Counted from the stretch's first letter, positions 26,309 through 34,487 are shown. The stretch: 64,000 bases of DNA from Paenibacillus ihumii (GCF_001403875.1 NZ_LN884299.1:3324547-3388546), one strand, 5' to 3'. Notes: generated by a model from the letters alone, not told the origin. Made by a program: numbers and translations.

Positions 26309-26595
26309 TCAAATAAGCTCCTTACTTCTTACCATCATTTGTTGCATGTGTTCCTTATCCAGTTTACCGGGAGTGGGCGCGTTGGGCAAACGATTTTGAA
26401 TATTTGTAGAATGGGTTTGGCCAAGCTGACACTATAAAATCTTCGAGGAATTACGAACCGTAGAGGTTCGTTATAAGGCGAAGAAGCATTTTCAAGACGT
26501 TAAGTAATATATTTTCTCCTCTTGCCTCTGCATGGTGGTTGTCCGTTCAGCATGGTATATTGGATTTGAACATTTTATAGAAGGATGGAGCTAAT

Positions 26596-28473
26596 TTGAT
26601 CATGAAGGAATCGCCAGGATCCCATACACATAACAGCAGCTACAGCGCTGCAAAAGGCAAGCCTGTCGCAAGCGGGGGCAAACCTGCCACCAGCGGGTAT
26701 GCAAAAACCGGTACTTCCCGGGACGCACAACAGCAAGCACCGCGCGACAGGGGGAAACACGAAGCACGTACTGGGCAGAAGACATCGCATGGAGAACAGC
26801 AGGCACTGCATGGCAAGCAACAAGAGGCCCGCAATGCCCGTCCGCATAAATCGCACCAAACCAAGCCTAATGCATCGGTTGATGCCAAACAGCACGGATC
26901 CGGCAAGGCAAAGCCATACCCATCCCGCAAGGCAAAGCCTAATCGCGATACAAGGCCGAAAGATTCTGGGGATGCCAAGCCGTATGCACCGCGAGATGAT
27001 AAGACATATACCTCGCGAGATGCCAAACGGCAGCATCGATATACAAAGCCTTATGCGCCACGCGATGCCAGGCAGCAGGCGCCTCGAATTTCTGGACGCG
27101 AGCATGCCGAGGAGCTGCGCACTGGCGATCAGATCGTCGTCACGATCAAGCGGCTAGGCATCAACGGCGAGGGCGTCGGATACTACCGGCGCAAGGCGGC
27201 TTTTATCACGGGAGCTCTGCCAGATGAGGTCGTTCACGCCAAGGTGACCCGGGTAGAGGATAAGTTCATCAACGCGGAATTGGTGAGGATCGAAAAGCGT
27301 TCACCCCAGCGAGTGGATGCGCCATGCCCGGTATTCGGCATTTGCGGCGGCTGCCAAATTCAGCATATCTCTTATCCGGGCCAACTGAAGGGCAAGGAAG
27401 ATATCGTTCGAGAAGCGTTCTCTCGCTATGCCGGCTTGCAGGAATTCCCCATGAAACCGATTCTGGGCATGGAGCACCCTTGGGGCTACCGCAATAAGGC
27501 TCAGCTTCAGCTGGGGATGCAAGAGGAAGGCATGATCGCCGGACTATATGCCGCAGATTCGCACAAGCTGATCGACATTACGGGCTGTCCAATCCAGCAT
27601 CCGAAGGTGAACGAGGCGGTCGACAAGACGCGCAATGTTCTGCAGCGGCTGAATACCCCCGTCTATCAGGAGAAAAGCAATCAGGGCATCGTGCGCACAA
27701 TCGTCGTGCGGTGGGGCTTCCAATCGGGGCAGCTGCAGGTTACGCTGGTGGCAGCAAACGACCGCATTCCGCGGCTGGATCAGCTCGTGAAGGAGCTGCG
27801 GCTCGCCATGCCGGAGCTGACCAGCATCGCGCTGAACGTCAATCCGAAGAACACCTCGCTCGTGTTCGGCAGCAAGACGACGATTCTCTGGGGCGCGGAC
27901 AGCATCGAGGAAGCTCTGGGCGATCTGGAATTCACCCTCTCCCCTCGCGCCTTCTTCCAGCTCAACCCGCTGCAGACGGTCAAGCTGTATGAATCGGTAC
28001 GCACGGCAGCCGCGCTCACGGGTAAGGAAGTTGTCGTGGACGCCTACTGCGGCACGGGTACAATCGGGCTGTGGCTCGCCCCTTATGCCAGGGAGGTTCG
28101 CGGCATCGAGTCGATTCCCGAGGCGGTGGAGGATGCCAGGGCAAACGCATCCCGCAACGGGCGCGATAATGCCTCCTTCTACGAGGGGCATGCGGAGGAG
28201 CTGCTTCCCCGCTGGGTGAAATCCGGCTTCAAGCCCGACGTCATCATCGCCGACCCGCCGCGCATCGGGCTTGACCCGCGCTTCATCGAAGCGGTGCTGC
28301 GCACGAAGCCGAAGCGCTTCGTGTACGTGTCCTGCAATCCTTCAACCTTGGCGAAGGACTGCAAGGAGCTGCTCGACGGCGGCTACTCGCTGGAGTGGGT
28401 GCAGCCGGTCGATATGTTCCCGCAGACGAGCCATGTGGAGTGCATTTCACAGTTAGTTTTAAAAAATGATTGA
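26596..28473 (+). CDS. rlmD: 23S rRNA (uracil-C5)-methyltransferase RlmD/RlmCD-type, 3' end altered by an integrated element
   Basis: Methylates uracil C5 in 23S rRNA (U1939 and/or U747 by family). Residues 1-172 are a disordered Lys/Arg/Gln-rich extension with KPYAPRDA-like repeats. A TRAM domain follows (174-236), then the [4Fe-4S] cysteines (CPVFGICGGC and GCPIQH), motif I VVDAYCGTGTIGLWL, DPPRIGLDP, and catalytic VSCNPSTLAKD. After TSHVEC the reading frame enters the integrated element and ends ISQLVLKND. The displaced native ending (HVEAVVRLERNDTIK) is at 34440-34487. Start at TTG 26596 (GGAG 5 bases upstream) or ATG 26602. The enzyme core is complete. Confidence 0.92.
   Translation: MIMKESPGSHTHNSSYSAAKGKPVASGGKPATSGYAKTGTSRDAQQQAPRDRGKHEARTGQKTSHGEQQALHGKQQEARNARPHKSHQTKPNASVDAKQHGSGKAKPYPSRKAKPNRDTRPKDSGDAKPYAPRDDKTYTSRDAKRQHRYTKPYAPRDARQQAPRISGREHAEELRTGDQIVVTIKRLGINGEGVGYYRRKAAFITGALPDEVVHAKVTRVEDKFINAELVRIEKRSPQRVDAPCPVFGICGGCQIQHISYPGQLKGKEDIVREAFSRYAGLQEFPMKPILGMEHPWGYRNKAQLQLGMQEEGMIAGLYAADSHKLIDITGCPIQHPKVNEAVDKTRNVLQRLNTPVYQEKSNQGIVRTIVVRWGFQSGQLQVTLVAANDRIPRLDQLVKELRLAMPELTSIALNVNPKNTSLVFGSKTTILWGADSIEEALGDLEFTLSPRAFFQLNPLQTVKLYESVRTAAALTGKEVVVDAYCGTGTIGLWLAPYAREVRGIESIPEAVEDARANASRNGRDNASFYEGHAEELLPRWVKSGFKPDVIIADPPRIGLDPRFIEAVLRTKPKRFVYVSCNPSTLAKDCKELLDGGYSLEWVQPVDMFPQTSHVECISQLVLKND
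28432..28440 (+). other. attL core of the integrated element
   Basis: CATGTGGAG at the 3' end of rlmD, 40 bp from the recombinase stop codon. The identical 9-mer recurs at 34440-34448, where it continues into the native rlmD ending. Confidence 0.85.
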
Positions 28474-28479
28474 GGGGGA

Positions 28480-29970
28480 TTATAACCCCTCAACCTGTGC
28501 AAACTTGTAGTAAATCTTAACATCTTTGTTTTCGGTTACTTCGATTTTATCTACAAAACGTAGTAACATCTCGGATGTTAACTTATTGAACTGTAAGAAA
28601 CCTCTAAGTTGTTCAATGATGGCAGAGATTTTACTTTTATCGTGACTTTCTGCCATATCCTTTTTTATCTCTACTTTTTCTAATTCTAGTTGTTGCAGCT
28701 TTTCTTGTACCATACTTACAAAGTCATCATAATCCTGTTTAGATATATCCTCGTTAATGAACTTTTGTAAAGCGTTCCGCTTTAGTTCCATTTGTTTCTG
28801 AACCTGCTTTTTAATGGACTCTAGTCTAGACTCGTTCTTTTTTGCGGTAGTCTTGACCTTTTTTTCAATCTTACTTTCTAGGTTTGGATGGTCTAAACTA
28901 CTAGACATGTTTTTGAGGTCATCAAGGATTATTTCAGTTAGTTCTAGTTCCTTAACTGCATGATTAGAACAGGCTTTATTCCCATGTTTAGCATAAGTTC
29001 CACAAATGTATCCTTTGCGGTTAGCACGATACCACATGCCATTCCCACATTCAGAACAGTAAGCGATATTTGTAAAAAGGTGTTTCTTCTTTCTAGTACC
29101 ACCCCTACCTCTTCTAGCTTTTTGTTTAAGTAACTTTTGAACTTGTTCAAAAATATCTCTTAAAATGATAGGCTCATGAGCGTCAGAAATGATAATCCAA
29201 TCGTTTTGGTCATTTACTTTACGTGTCTTATTTGTCACGTTCATAGTGGTTTCTCTGCCCTGTACAAGGTCTCCTACATAGTGAGGGTTCTTTAATATCT
29301 TCTTAATAGTAGACCCTTGCCAATACAAACCCGCATTAGCTTTCCCTACAACCTGTGAAGGTGTTGGAATATCTCTATTAGTAAGATACCTTGCTATTTT
29401 GTCATGCCCCCAACCTTCTAGATACTTGTCAAAGATTTCACGTACAATATCTACGGTGTAATCATTTCTAGGTAGTAGCTTTTGTTTGTGAAGTATATAG
29501 CCATAAGGGGGAATACTCCCCATGAATTTTCCGCTTTTGTACTTCATTTGATAAACTGACTTGATACGGTCACTAATTCGTTGACTTTCACTTTCATAAA
29601 TCCAAGCATAAAGACCGAACATAGCTTGTTTAGAAAAGTCTTGGGTATCAACTTTTCCATCTAGAGTAATTAAGCGGACACCTTTTGTTTCTGCAACTCG
29701 CCTTAGTTGATAAAGTAATTCAACATTACGCCCTAATCTACTTAATTCCTTAGCTACAATGACATCAAATTCCCTGTTTTCAGCGTCTTGTATGAGTCTT
29801 TTTAACCCCTCACGATTGTCAGTAGTTCCTGTTTGAATATCTGTGTAGAAGTCATAAAGGTCATATTGATTTTCAGTAATATAGTCTAAAATCATATGCC
29901 TTTGGTTTTCAGGTGACTCTTTTTGACCCTCATTGTTAGTCGAAACACGAATGTATCCCGCTATTTTCAT
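28480..29970 (-). CDS. Large serine recombinase (integrase)
   Basis: Site-specific recombinase of the resolvase/invertase superfamily, 496 residues. The N-terminal catalytic domain begins GYIRVSTNNEGQKESPENQR, with the nucleophilic Ser in RVST, and includes AKELSRLGRNVELLYQL. A recombinase domain follows, then a zinc ribbon with cysteines in AYCSECGNGMWYR and YICGTY...ACSNH. Next is a long coiled coil (residues about 365-450) typical of integrases that control directionality. Its stop lies 40 bp from attL, as usual for integrases beside their attachment site. It is the likely enzyme for insertion into rlmD. Confidence 0.95.
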   Translation of the reverse strand: MKIAGYIRVSTNNEGQKESPENQRHMILDYITENQYDLYDFYTDIQTGTTDNREGLKRLIQDAENREFDVIVAKELSRLGRNVELLYQLRRVAETKGVRLITLDGKVDTQDFSKQAMFGLYAWIYESESQRISDRIKSVYQMKYKSGKFMGSIPPYGYILHKQKLLPRNDYTVDIVREIFDKYLEGWGHDKIARYLTNRDIPTPSQVVGKANAGLYWQGSTIKKILKNPHYVGDLVQGRETTMNVTNKTRKVNDQNDWIIISDAHEPIILRDIFEQVQKLLKQKARRGRGGTRKKKHLFTNIAYCSECGNGMWYRANRKGYICGTYAKHGNKACSNHAVKELELTEIILDDLKNMSSSLDHPNLESKIEKKVKTTAKKNESRLESIKKQVQKQMELKRNALQKFINEDISKQDYDDFVSMVQEKLQQLELEKVEIKKDMAESHDKSKISAIIEQLRGFLQFNKLTSEMLLRFVDKIEVTENKDVKIYYKFAQVEGL

Positions 29971-30119
29971 TATTGTCGCCCTCCGTTATTGATGGCGACT
30001 ATATCTACTTGTCTATCATTGTAAGCGGCAGATACAATCTTTTCAATTTCTTTCTCTAATTGGTGTAAGATTATCGACCTAAAATCCTGTGTTCCTGTAA
30101 AAACTCGTTGAATGTTCAT
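29970..30119 (-). CDS. 49-residue protein translationally coupled to the integrase
   Basis: ATG 30117-30119 is preceded by AAAGGGGAGATATAA, a good ribosome binding site. The product (MNIQRVFTGTQDFRSIILH...) ends with TAA sharing its last base with the integrase ATG (TAATG). It is predicted helical with an acidic-basic middle (LEKEIEKIVSAAYNDRQVD) and no recognised domain. Such a position suits a recombination directionality or expression-coupling factor, but that is inference. Confidence 0.7.
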   Translation of the reverse strand: MNIQRVFTGTQDFRSIILHQLEKEIEKIVSAAYNDRQVDIVAINNGGRQ

Positions 30120-30259
30120 TTATATCTCCCCTTTCGTGATAGCAATCGTTCTATGGGGGGAATTAGTTGCGATGATATTCACAATAGGGCAGTATTAAAA
30201 GCAGGATTTCTATTCTTAAATAAAGAAATATTAATAAAAGTTATTTTTGGGGGCTTTTT

Positions 30260-30718
30260 ATGGGATATATAATGGAGTTAAGGAAGTTAGTTGGAAGTCG
30301 TCCACTTATTATGGCAGGGGCAAGTGTTATTCTAATAGATAAAAGTGATAGGATATTACTGCAATTACGAAAAGATAATAACTGTTGGGGATTAGCGGGT
30401 GGTTCTTTAGAGATGGGTGAGACTTTAGAGGAAGTAGCAAAAAGGGAGTTACAAGAGGAAACGGGATTAATAGCAAACAATCTAAAGTTATTTAATATTT
30501 TCTCAGGAAAAGAGTTCTATTATAAATATCCACATGGTGATGAAGTGTACAATGTGATTACTACATATATTTGCACTGATTATCTTGGAGAATTAAAGAT
30601 TGATAATAATGAAGTTAAAGATTTACGTTTCTTTTCTGTAGATGAAATTCCTACAAATATAAGTCCTCCTGACTTACCTATCATAAAGGAATTTTTAAGG
30701 TTATCAAAAATAATATAA
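30260..30718 (+). CDS. Nudix hydrolase
   Basis: A 152-residue Nudix protein. The full box G-x5-E-x7-REU-xEE-xGU is present (GGSLEMGETLEEVAKRELQE followed by ETGL), so the catalytic Glu residues and Mg site are intact. GGGGGC lies 6 bases upstream of ATG 30260. The substrate is some nucleoside diphosphate derivative, not identifiable from sequence. It is the only cargo-like gene on the element, on the opposite strand to the integrase, with a separate AT-rich promoter region. Confidence 0.9.
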   Translation: MGYIMELRKLVGSRPLIMAGASVILIDKSDRILLQLRKDNNCWGLAGGSLEMGETLEEVAKRELQEETGLIANNLKLFNIFSGKEFYYKYPHGDEVYNVITTYICTDYLGELKIDNNEVKDLRFFSVDEIPTNISPPDLPIIKEFLRLSKII

Positions 30719-31119
30719 TGATAATTATTTAATGTATCAAGTGGGGGAAAGTCGTTTACATTTGGTGCACTTGCCTTCCGCTCCGCTACAGTCAAGGTGC
30801 ACAGGTCACTCACTACGTTCGTGCCCTTGTTTTCTTTATAAGAGCGTGAAATTTCTTTATCATTAGGGGAGCGTAGCGACCCTGTTAATAATTATAGGTG
30901 TGTATCCACGTAGCAAAGCGGAGGGGATACATACAAATTTTAACCTATTAGCTTTATGCTTCTAAGAATAAAGAGTCAATGAAAAACAGAAAAACCTAGA
31001 ACACTATGTGGTTCTAGGTCTAACAGGTGTTTTTGTTTAGCTTAATAGAGTCGGTTTTTCCTGTACAGAATACCTAAAACAGTCGGTTTTTCTCGTACGT
31101 ACAAAACACTATTTTAGGG
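30719..31119. other. Noncoding segment of the element with small repeats
   Basis: No convincing gene. It contains the terminator of the split replication-like gene (30990-31019), a dyad around GTGTATCC...GGGATACAT (30899-30935), and two copies of AGTCGGTTTTTC followed by a GTAC motif (31052-31069 and 31081-31098). The repeats next to a replication-like gene could be an origin or operator; this is speculative. Confidence 0.45.
30990..31019 (-). terminator. Terminator of the split replication-like gene
   Basis: Minus strand ACCTAGAAC-CACATAGT-GTTCTAGGT with TTTT following, 100 bp downstream of the stop at 31120. Confidence 0.7.
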
Positions 31120-31480
31120 TTATTTATCTTTCAAATGTTCCTCAAATATTGCCCTTAAACCGTTTGTATAGTCGTCCTGCCCATCACTGTCTTTTCTATA
31201 CATTAGGTCAGGGTGTACATAATACATTAAACTACCGCAACTTTCAGTAGTCATAATCAGTCCTTTCTTTCTTAAACATTTTACAATCTTAGTAAGTTCA
31301 TCAGGGTCATGATTAATAGCTTTGGCTAAATCACTTCTATTCATTTTCCTGATGAAACTACAATCTTTTTCGTCAGGGTTGTGACAAAGAAAGCACTTTT
31401 CGAAATGGAAGTAGGGCAAAATCTTATAAAGAAAACCTAACTGATTAAGTGGCAGCTCATCTACAATTGTACTTAACCGC
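31120..31480 (-). pseudogene. C-terminal part of the HTH/RepL-like gene split by an IS
   Basis: The minus frame from the IS edge reads RLSTIVDELPLNQLGFLYKI and continues through HFEKCFLCHNPDE, NRSDLAKAINHDPDELTKIV and VHPDLMYRKD to the stop. An ATG at 31419 opens a 99-residue internal frame but has no clear ribosome binding site. The block NRSDLAKAIN...LTKIVKCLRKKGLI resembles a winged helix-turn-helix. Removing the IS and one CCGC duplication joins it in frame to 32917-33374. Confidence 0.75.
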
Positions 31481-31555
31481 CTATTTAGCCCCCAAATGAA
31501 CTTGGACAGTCCACCCCTTATTCCGATAGAATGAAATCAATCGGAGGGGAACGCA

Positions 31556-31882
31556 ATGGAAAGAAAACGGTATGATCTGGACTTCAAGAAAATGGTTGTA
31601 GCCAAGGGACAGGAGATCGGCAATATGACGGCCGTAGCTAGGCAGCATGATCTTGATCCAAAGATGGTGTTGCGCTGGGCGAGAGAATTGAAGCGCAAGG
31701 ATCTTGAGGAATTGGATGGCGCTGCTTTGAAACATGCTGCATTCGTTCCTACAGCCGCGGATTATGCGGCCTTGGAGAAAGAGCATGAGAAGCTCAAGAA
31801 GCTTTATGCAGAGCAGGCGCTGGAAAGAGAAATCCTCCGTGACCTGTTAAAAAAAACGAACCCACACTTGCGGATAAAATAG
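31556..31882 (+). CDS. IS3-family OrfA
   Basis: A 108-residue HTH protein (KKMVVAKGQEIGNMTAVARQ, then DPKMVLRWAREL) with a C-terminal zipper helix. GGAGGGGAACGCA precedes the ATG. Near its 3' end a TTAAAAAAAACG run of eight A residues is a slippery site for -1 frameshifting into orfB. Confidence 0.93.
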   Translation: MERKRYDLDFKKMVVAKGQEIGNMTAVARQHDLDPKMVLRWARELKRKDLEELDGAALKHAAFVPTAADYAALEKEHEKLKKLYAEQALEREILRDLLKKTNPHLRIK

Positions 31883-31902
31883 AGATTTCGCAGAAATACA
31901 TC

Positions 31903-32814
31903 ATGCAAGGCCATTTAATCAGTCTTGTGCTACGCATCCTGGAAGTGGAGCGTTCCACATACTATGCTCATGTGAATCGCCCGAATCAGCAACCTGAACA
32001 AATCTTCAGGAGCGGTCGCTCCGCGCCTGGTTACTCATATACGCAAGACAACAAGCGCATTAGCGATGAGCAAATCTGTGAGTGGATCATGGAACTGTTA
32101 GCCGACGAGTACACGTCCGTCTACGGATACCGCAAGCTGACAAAGATGCTGAGGCGCCAGCACCGCCTTGTGATTAACAAGAAGAAAGTCTATCGGTTGT
32201 GCAAGGAGATGAATGTGCTTCGCCCTCAGCGGAAGCTCAAAAATAAGCATCCTAAAAGGCTCGCAAATAACAAAGTCATTACCGGTTCCAATCAACTGTG
32301 GGAGACGGATATTAAGTATGGTTGGATCGAAGGCGAACAGCGTTTCTTCTTCCTGATGAGCATCATCGACGTGTTCGACCGAGCCATTGTTGCCTATCAC
32401 CATGGCTTGCGCTGTGAAGCTAAGGATCTGGTTCAAATCACACAGGAGGCACTGATGAAGCGCCAGCTCTTTGACAAGGCGAATCGGCCAATTATTCGAT
32501 CGGACAACGGTCCACAGTTCATTAGCCATCGGTTTGCGGAGGCTTGTGAACAGTTTGGAATTGTCCACGAGCGGATACCGCCTAAGACGCCGAATAAGAA
32601 CGCCCACATCGAGTCTTTTCACTCCATCCTTGAATCGGAGTGTTACCAGCGCCACGATTTTGAGAGCTACCAACAGGCGTACGAGATCGTTAGCGGTTTT
32701 ATCCACAACTACAATCGCAATCGCATCCATGGAAGCATCTATGATATGTCGCCGTACGAATACATGGAAGCAATCCGGCATGGCAACGTAATACCCAAGG
32801 AAATCAAGGTATGA
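31903..32814 (+). CDS. IS3-family transposase OrfB
   Basis: The rve/DDE domain is complete: WETDIKYGW, IIRSDNGPQF and NAHIESFHS. An HTH_21 segment (YGYRKLTKMLRRQHRL) lies upstream. The frame is open back to the A8 slippery run, reading KNEPTLADKIEISQKYIMQG across the orfA stop, so the true product is an OrfAB fusion; ATG 31903 is an internal start. It is related to, but clearly distinct from, the transposase at 21029-21955. Confidence 0.93.
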   Translation: MQGHLISLVLRILEVERSTYYAHVNRPNQQPEQIFRSGRSAPGYSYTQDNKRISDEQICEWIMELLADEYTSVYGYRKLTKMLRRQHRLVINKKKVYRLCKEMNVLRPQRKLKNKHPKRLANNKVITGSNQLWETDIKYGWIEGEQRFFFLMSIIDVFDRAIVAYHHGLRCEAKDLVQITQEALMKRQLFDKANRPIIRSDNGPQFISHRFAEACEQFGIVHERIPPKTPNKNAHIESFHSILESECYQRHDFESYQQAYEIVSGFIHNYNRNRIHGSIYDMSPYEYMEAIRHGNVIPKEIKV

Positions 32815-32916
32815 AGCATGATCATCATAAGATGAAAACGAAGAGAAATCGAGCAATTCTATGCGATCAATCGAATAAGAGGTGCAGTGTCCAATATTAG
32901 GGGGTTAACCCGCCGC

Positions 32917-33374
32917 CCCTTTAGTAGTTTTGTAAAAGGTTTCTTTAATAACTTCCCCATACAATGGAAGTTTTCATTAATGTAAAAGACTTTAGAGCGT
33001 CCTTCTTTTATTGAAATTAGTATAGAAAGGTATTCAAGCCTTTTTACTATTTGTTTTGTCTGCGTTGCTCCCCTACCTAGTATTGTTTGTAGGTCTTTTT
33101 GATTTAAGGGTTTACCTTCTGTAGATAGCTTACCTTTCCCATTTTGCTTTAGATAGTGAAGTAGTTTCATAACCGCTCCACCTTCGATTAATGTTAGATG
33201 TTGCGTAACCTCTTTGATAGGGTCAAGATAACATGCAACAAAAGGAATGATTTTCTTATTCCTATAAGCGGTTTTTCTTTGTCTTTCCTCCCTTGCCCTT
33301 TTTCCTTCTTCTGTCAAATAAGTAGCTACGTTAACCGTCTCACCTGTAAGTGTGTTTATCATTGGAATACTCAT
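32917..33374 (-). pseudogene. N-terminal part of the HTH/RepL-like gene split by an IS
   Basis: The minus frame starts ATG 33374 (MSIPMINTLTGETVNV) with AGGAGG upstream and proceeds through a winged-helix-like region (KPLNQKDLQTILGRGATQTK, RLEYLSILISIKEGRS) to KLLKGR, where the IS begins. The uninterrupted protein would have about 270 residues. The layout (N-terminal GE-x-V motif, HTH, then FLYKILPYFHFEKCFLCHNP) resembles RepL-type or phage-like replication/regulatory proteins of Firmicutes. I cannot name the family with certainty. The split surely inactivates the full-length product. Confidence 0.75.
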
Positions 33375-33440
33375 CTCAAAAACCTCCTGTTATTGTCATA
33401 GTCCTTTTAGTAATCGTTTCAAGTGTCCTAGTTGTTGCAG

Positions 33441-33465
33441 AAAAAAGCCCACCGTAAGGGTGGGG
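33441..33465 (-). terminator. Terminator after the 88-residue gene
   Basis: Minus strand CCCACC-CTTAC-GGTGGG-C followed by six Ts, beginning 3 bp after the stop at 33468. Confidence 0.8.
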
Positions 33466-33467
33466 GA

Positions 33468-33734
33468 TTAGATTTCTATACCATCAGGTAAGGCGTCCTT
33501 TATATCATCATCTGTAAAACCTTTATCTCTCAGGTAATCAACTAAAGAACTGATTAGAACTAAGTAGGGATAACCTGAATATCTCCTATCCTCATAAGGC
33601 TTGGAAATGGCGGTTAGTTGGTGTAGTTGTATCTTTGTCTTAACCCCTTCAACCGTAAAGACAATGTTAAACTTTTCAAGAACTCTAGCAGTTTGTTCAA
33701 GGGTGAGAGTATGAGATGAATTTTTTATAATCAT
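33468..33734 (-). CDS. Element protein of unknown function (88 residues)
   Basis: MIIKNSSHTLTLEQTARVLE... contains a predicted helix, two strands (NIVFTVEGVKTKIQ) and an acidic C-terminus (TDDDIKDALPDGIEI). The start codon overlaps the stop of the excisionase-like gene (ATGA), so the two are translationally coupled. No family was recognised. Confidence 0.65.
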   Translation of the reverse strand: MIIKNSSHTLTLEQTARVLEKFNIVFTVEGVKTKIQLHQLTAISKPYEDRRYSGYPYLVLISSLVDYLRDKGFTDDDIKDALPDGIEI

Positions 33735-33898
33735 TTAACCACACCACCTTTTAAAAAGTTCTCTAGTTCTTCCTGAATAACCCTTATTGACCCTCCGATT
33801 TTCACTGTTGGAATTTCTCCGCTCTTAGCAAGTGCATAGACTTTACATTTTGATAATTTGAGTAGTTCAGCTACTTCGATAACAGTAAGTATTTTCAT
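33731..33898 (-). CDS. Excisionase/MerR-type HTH protein
   Basis: A 55-residue DNA-binding protein. The sequence ILTVIEVAELLKLSKCKVYA followed by LAKSGEIPTVKIGGSIRV is the classic excisionase-family winged HTH, ending in a short helix (IQEELENFLKGG). AGAAAGGATAGATTAA precedes the ATG at 33898. Partnership with the serine recombinase, as a directionality factor or as a regulator, is inference. Confidence 0.85.
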   Translation of the reverse strand: MKILTVIEVAELLKLSKCKVYALAKSGEIPTVKIGGSIRVIQEELENFLKGGVVK

Positions 33899-34439
33899 TT
33901 AATCTATCCTTTCTAGTTTTTGCTCATTAACAATATAAGAAAGGGATACAAAAAATTAACAAAGAACGTAAAACAGAATATATCTTAATAATCTGATAAA
34001 GATTAGGCTAATAAGGAGCGGTTGTACGTCATTAAAAAATATATTTTAGGTGTTGGGGGAGGGCGAACGTAGGTGTTTTATAAAGAAAAATGAAGGTATC
34101 TAGGAATAAATGTACACAGATACTAACGGAGCTATTAAAGGTATTAGTAAAAAATAATAAAGGAGAAAAGGGACACCCATTTTAAAGGTTATATTTGCGA
34201 TAGGTAAGGGATGACGTACAGGATTAATTTATAAAAATATGGTACGGAGGGAACAAGGGTTACGGTTCTTGATTAGAACCTAAACAATTCATTCGGTAGT
34301 GGGTAGGGTTATAAAGGTATTAGTGGTATGATGTCTTTTAGTGAAAAAATTAAAAAGGAGCGGTTCAATATTTACCGCCCCAAAGATTAAGTAGTATAGT
34401 CACCATTATTATTAGTTTGTCTGTGAAAAGTACACAACA
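33899..34439. other. AT-rich right end of the element, no gene seen
   Basis: 541 bp without a convincing gene. At 34355-34382 GGAGCGGT...ACCGCCCC forms a hairpin with a T-run on the minus strand, a terminator facing inward reads from outside. GGTTACGGTTCTTGATTAGAACCTAAAC near 34258-34287 contains a short dyad. The right attachment half-site should lie in the last 50 bp. Confidence 0.5.
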
Positions 34440-34487
34440 CATGTGGAGGCGGTAGTGAGACTTGAAAGAAATGATACAATCAAATAA
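34440..34487 (+). pseudogene. Displaced native 3' end of rlmD (attR)
   Basis: CATGTGGAG (34440-34448) followed by GCG GTA GTG AGA CTT GAA AGA..., reading HVEAVVRLERNDTIK-stop. This is the expected continuation of the SHVE motif in RlmD-type proteins. It has no start or ribosome binding site of its own and is stranded by the integration. Confidence 0.85.

Larger units (their letters stand above)
31481..32912 (+). mobile_element. IS3-family insertion sequence, copy 2 (intact), inside the replication-like gene
   Basis: Ends CTATTTAGCCCCC (left) and GGGGGTTAACCCG (right), matching the termini of the copy at 20976-22344 although the proteins differ. A 4-bp CCGC duplication flanks it (31477-31480 and 32913-32916). 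Length 1432 bp. Its two frames run rightwards, opposite to the interrupted gene. Confidence 0.88.
28441..34439. mobile_element. 6-kb serine-recombinase integrative element inserted in rlmD
   Basis: The element lies between two CATGTGGAG copies. Left of it is rlmD up to the codons for TSHVE; right of it the frame continues HVEAVVRLERNDTIK-stop and a terminator, exactly what an unbroken rlmD would need. Contents from left: a large serine recombinase with a coupled 49-residue gene, a Nudix hydrolase, a replication/HTH-like gene split by an IS3 element, an 88-residue gene and an excisionase-like gene. It is much more AT-rich than the flanking rlmD and recQ genes. No conjugation, capsid or lysis genes are seen, so it is a small mobilisable element or a remnant. 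Confidence 0.85.

Noticed and set aside
28480..34439. Complete prophage
   Set aside because: No capsid, portal, terminase or lysis genes are present in the 6-kb element.
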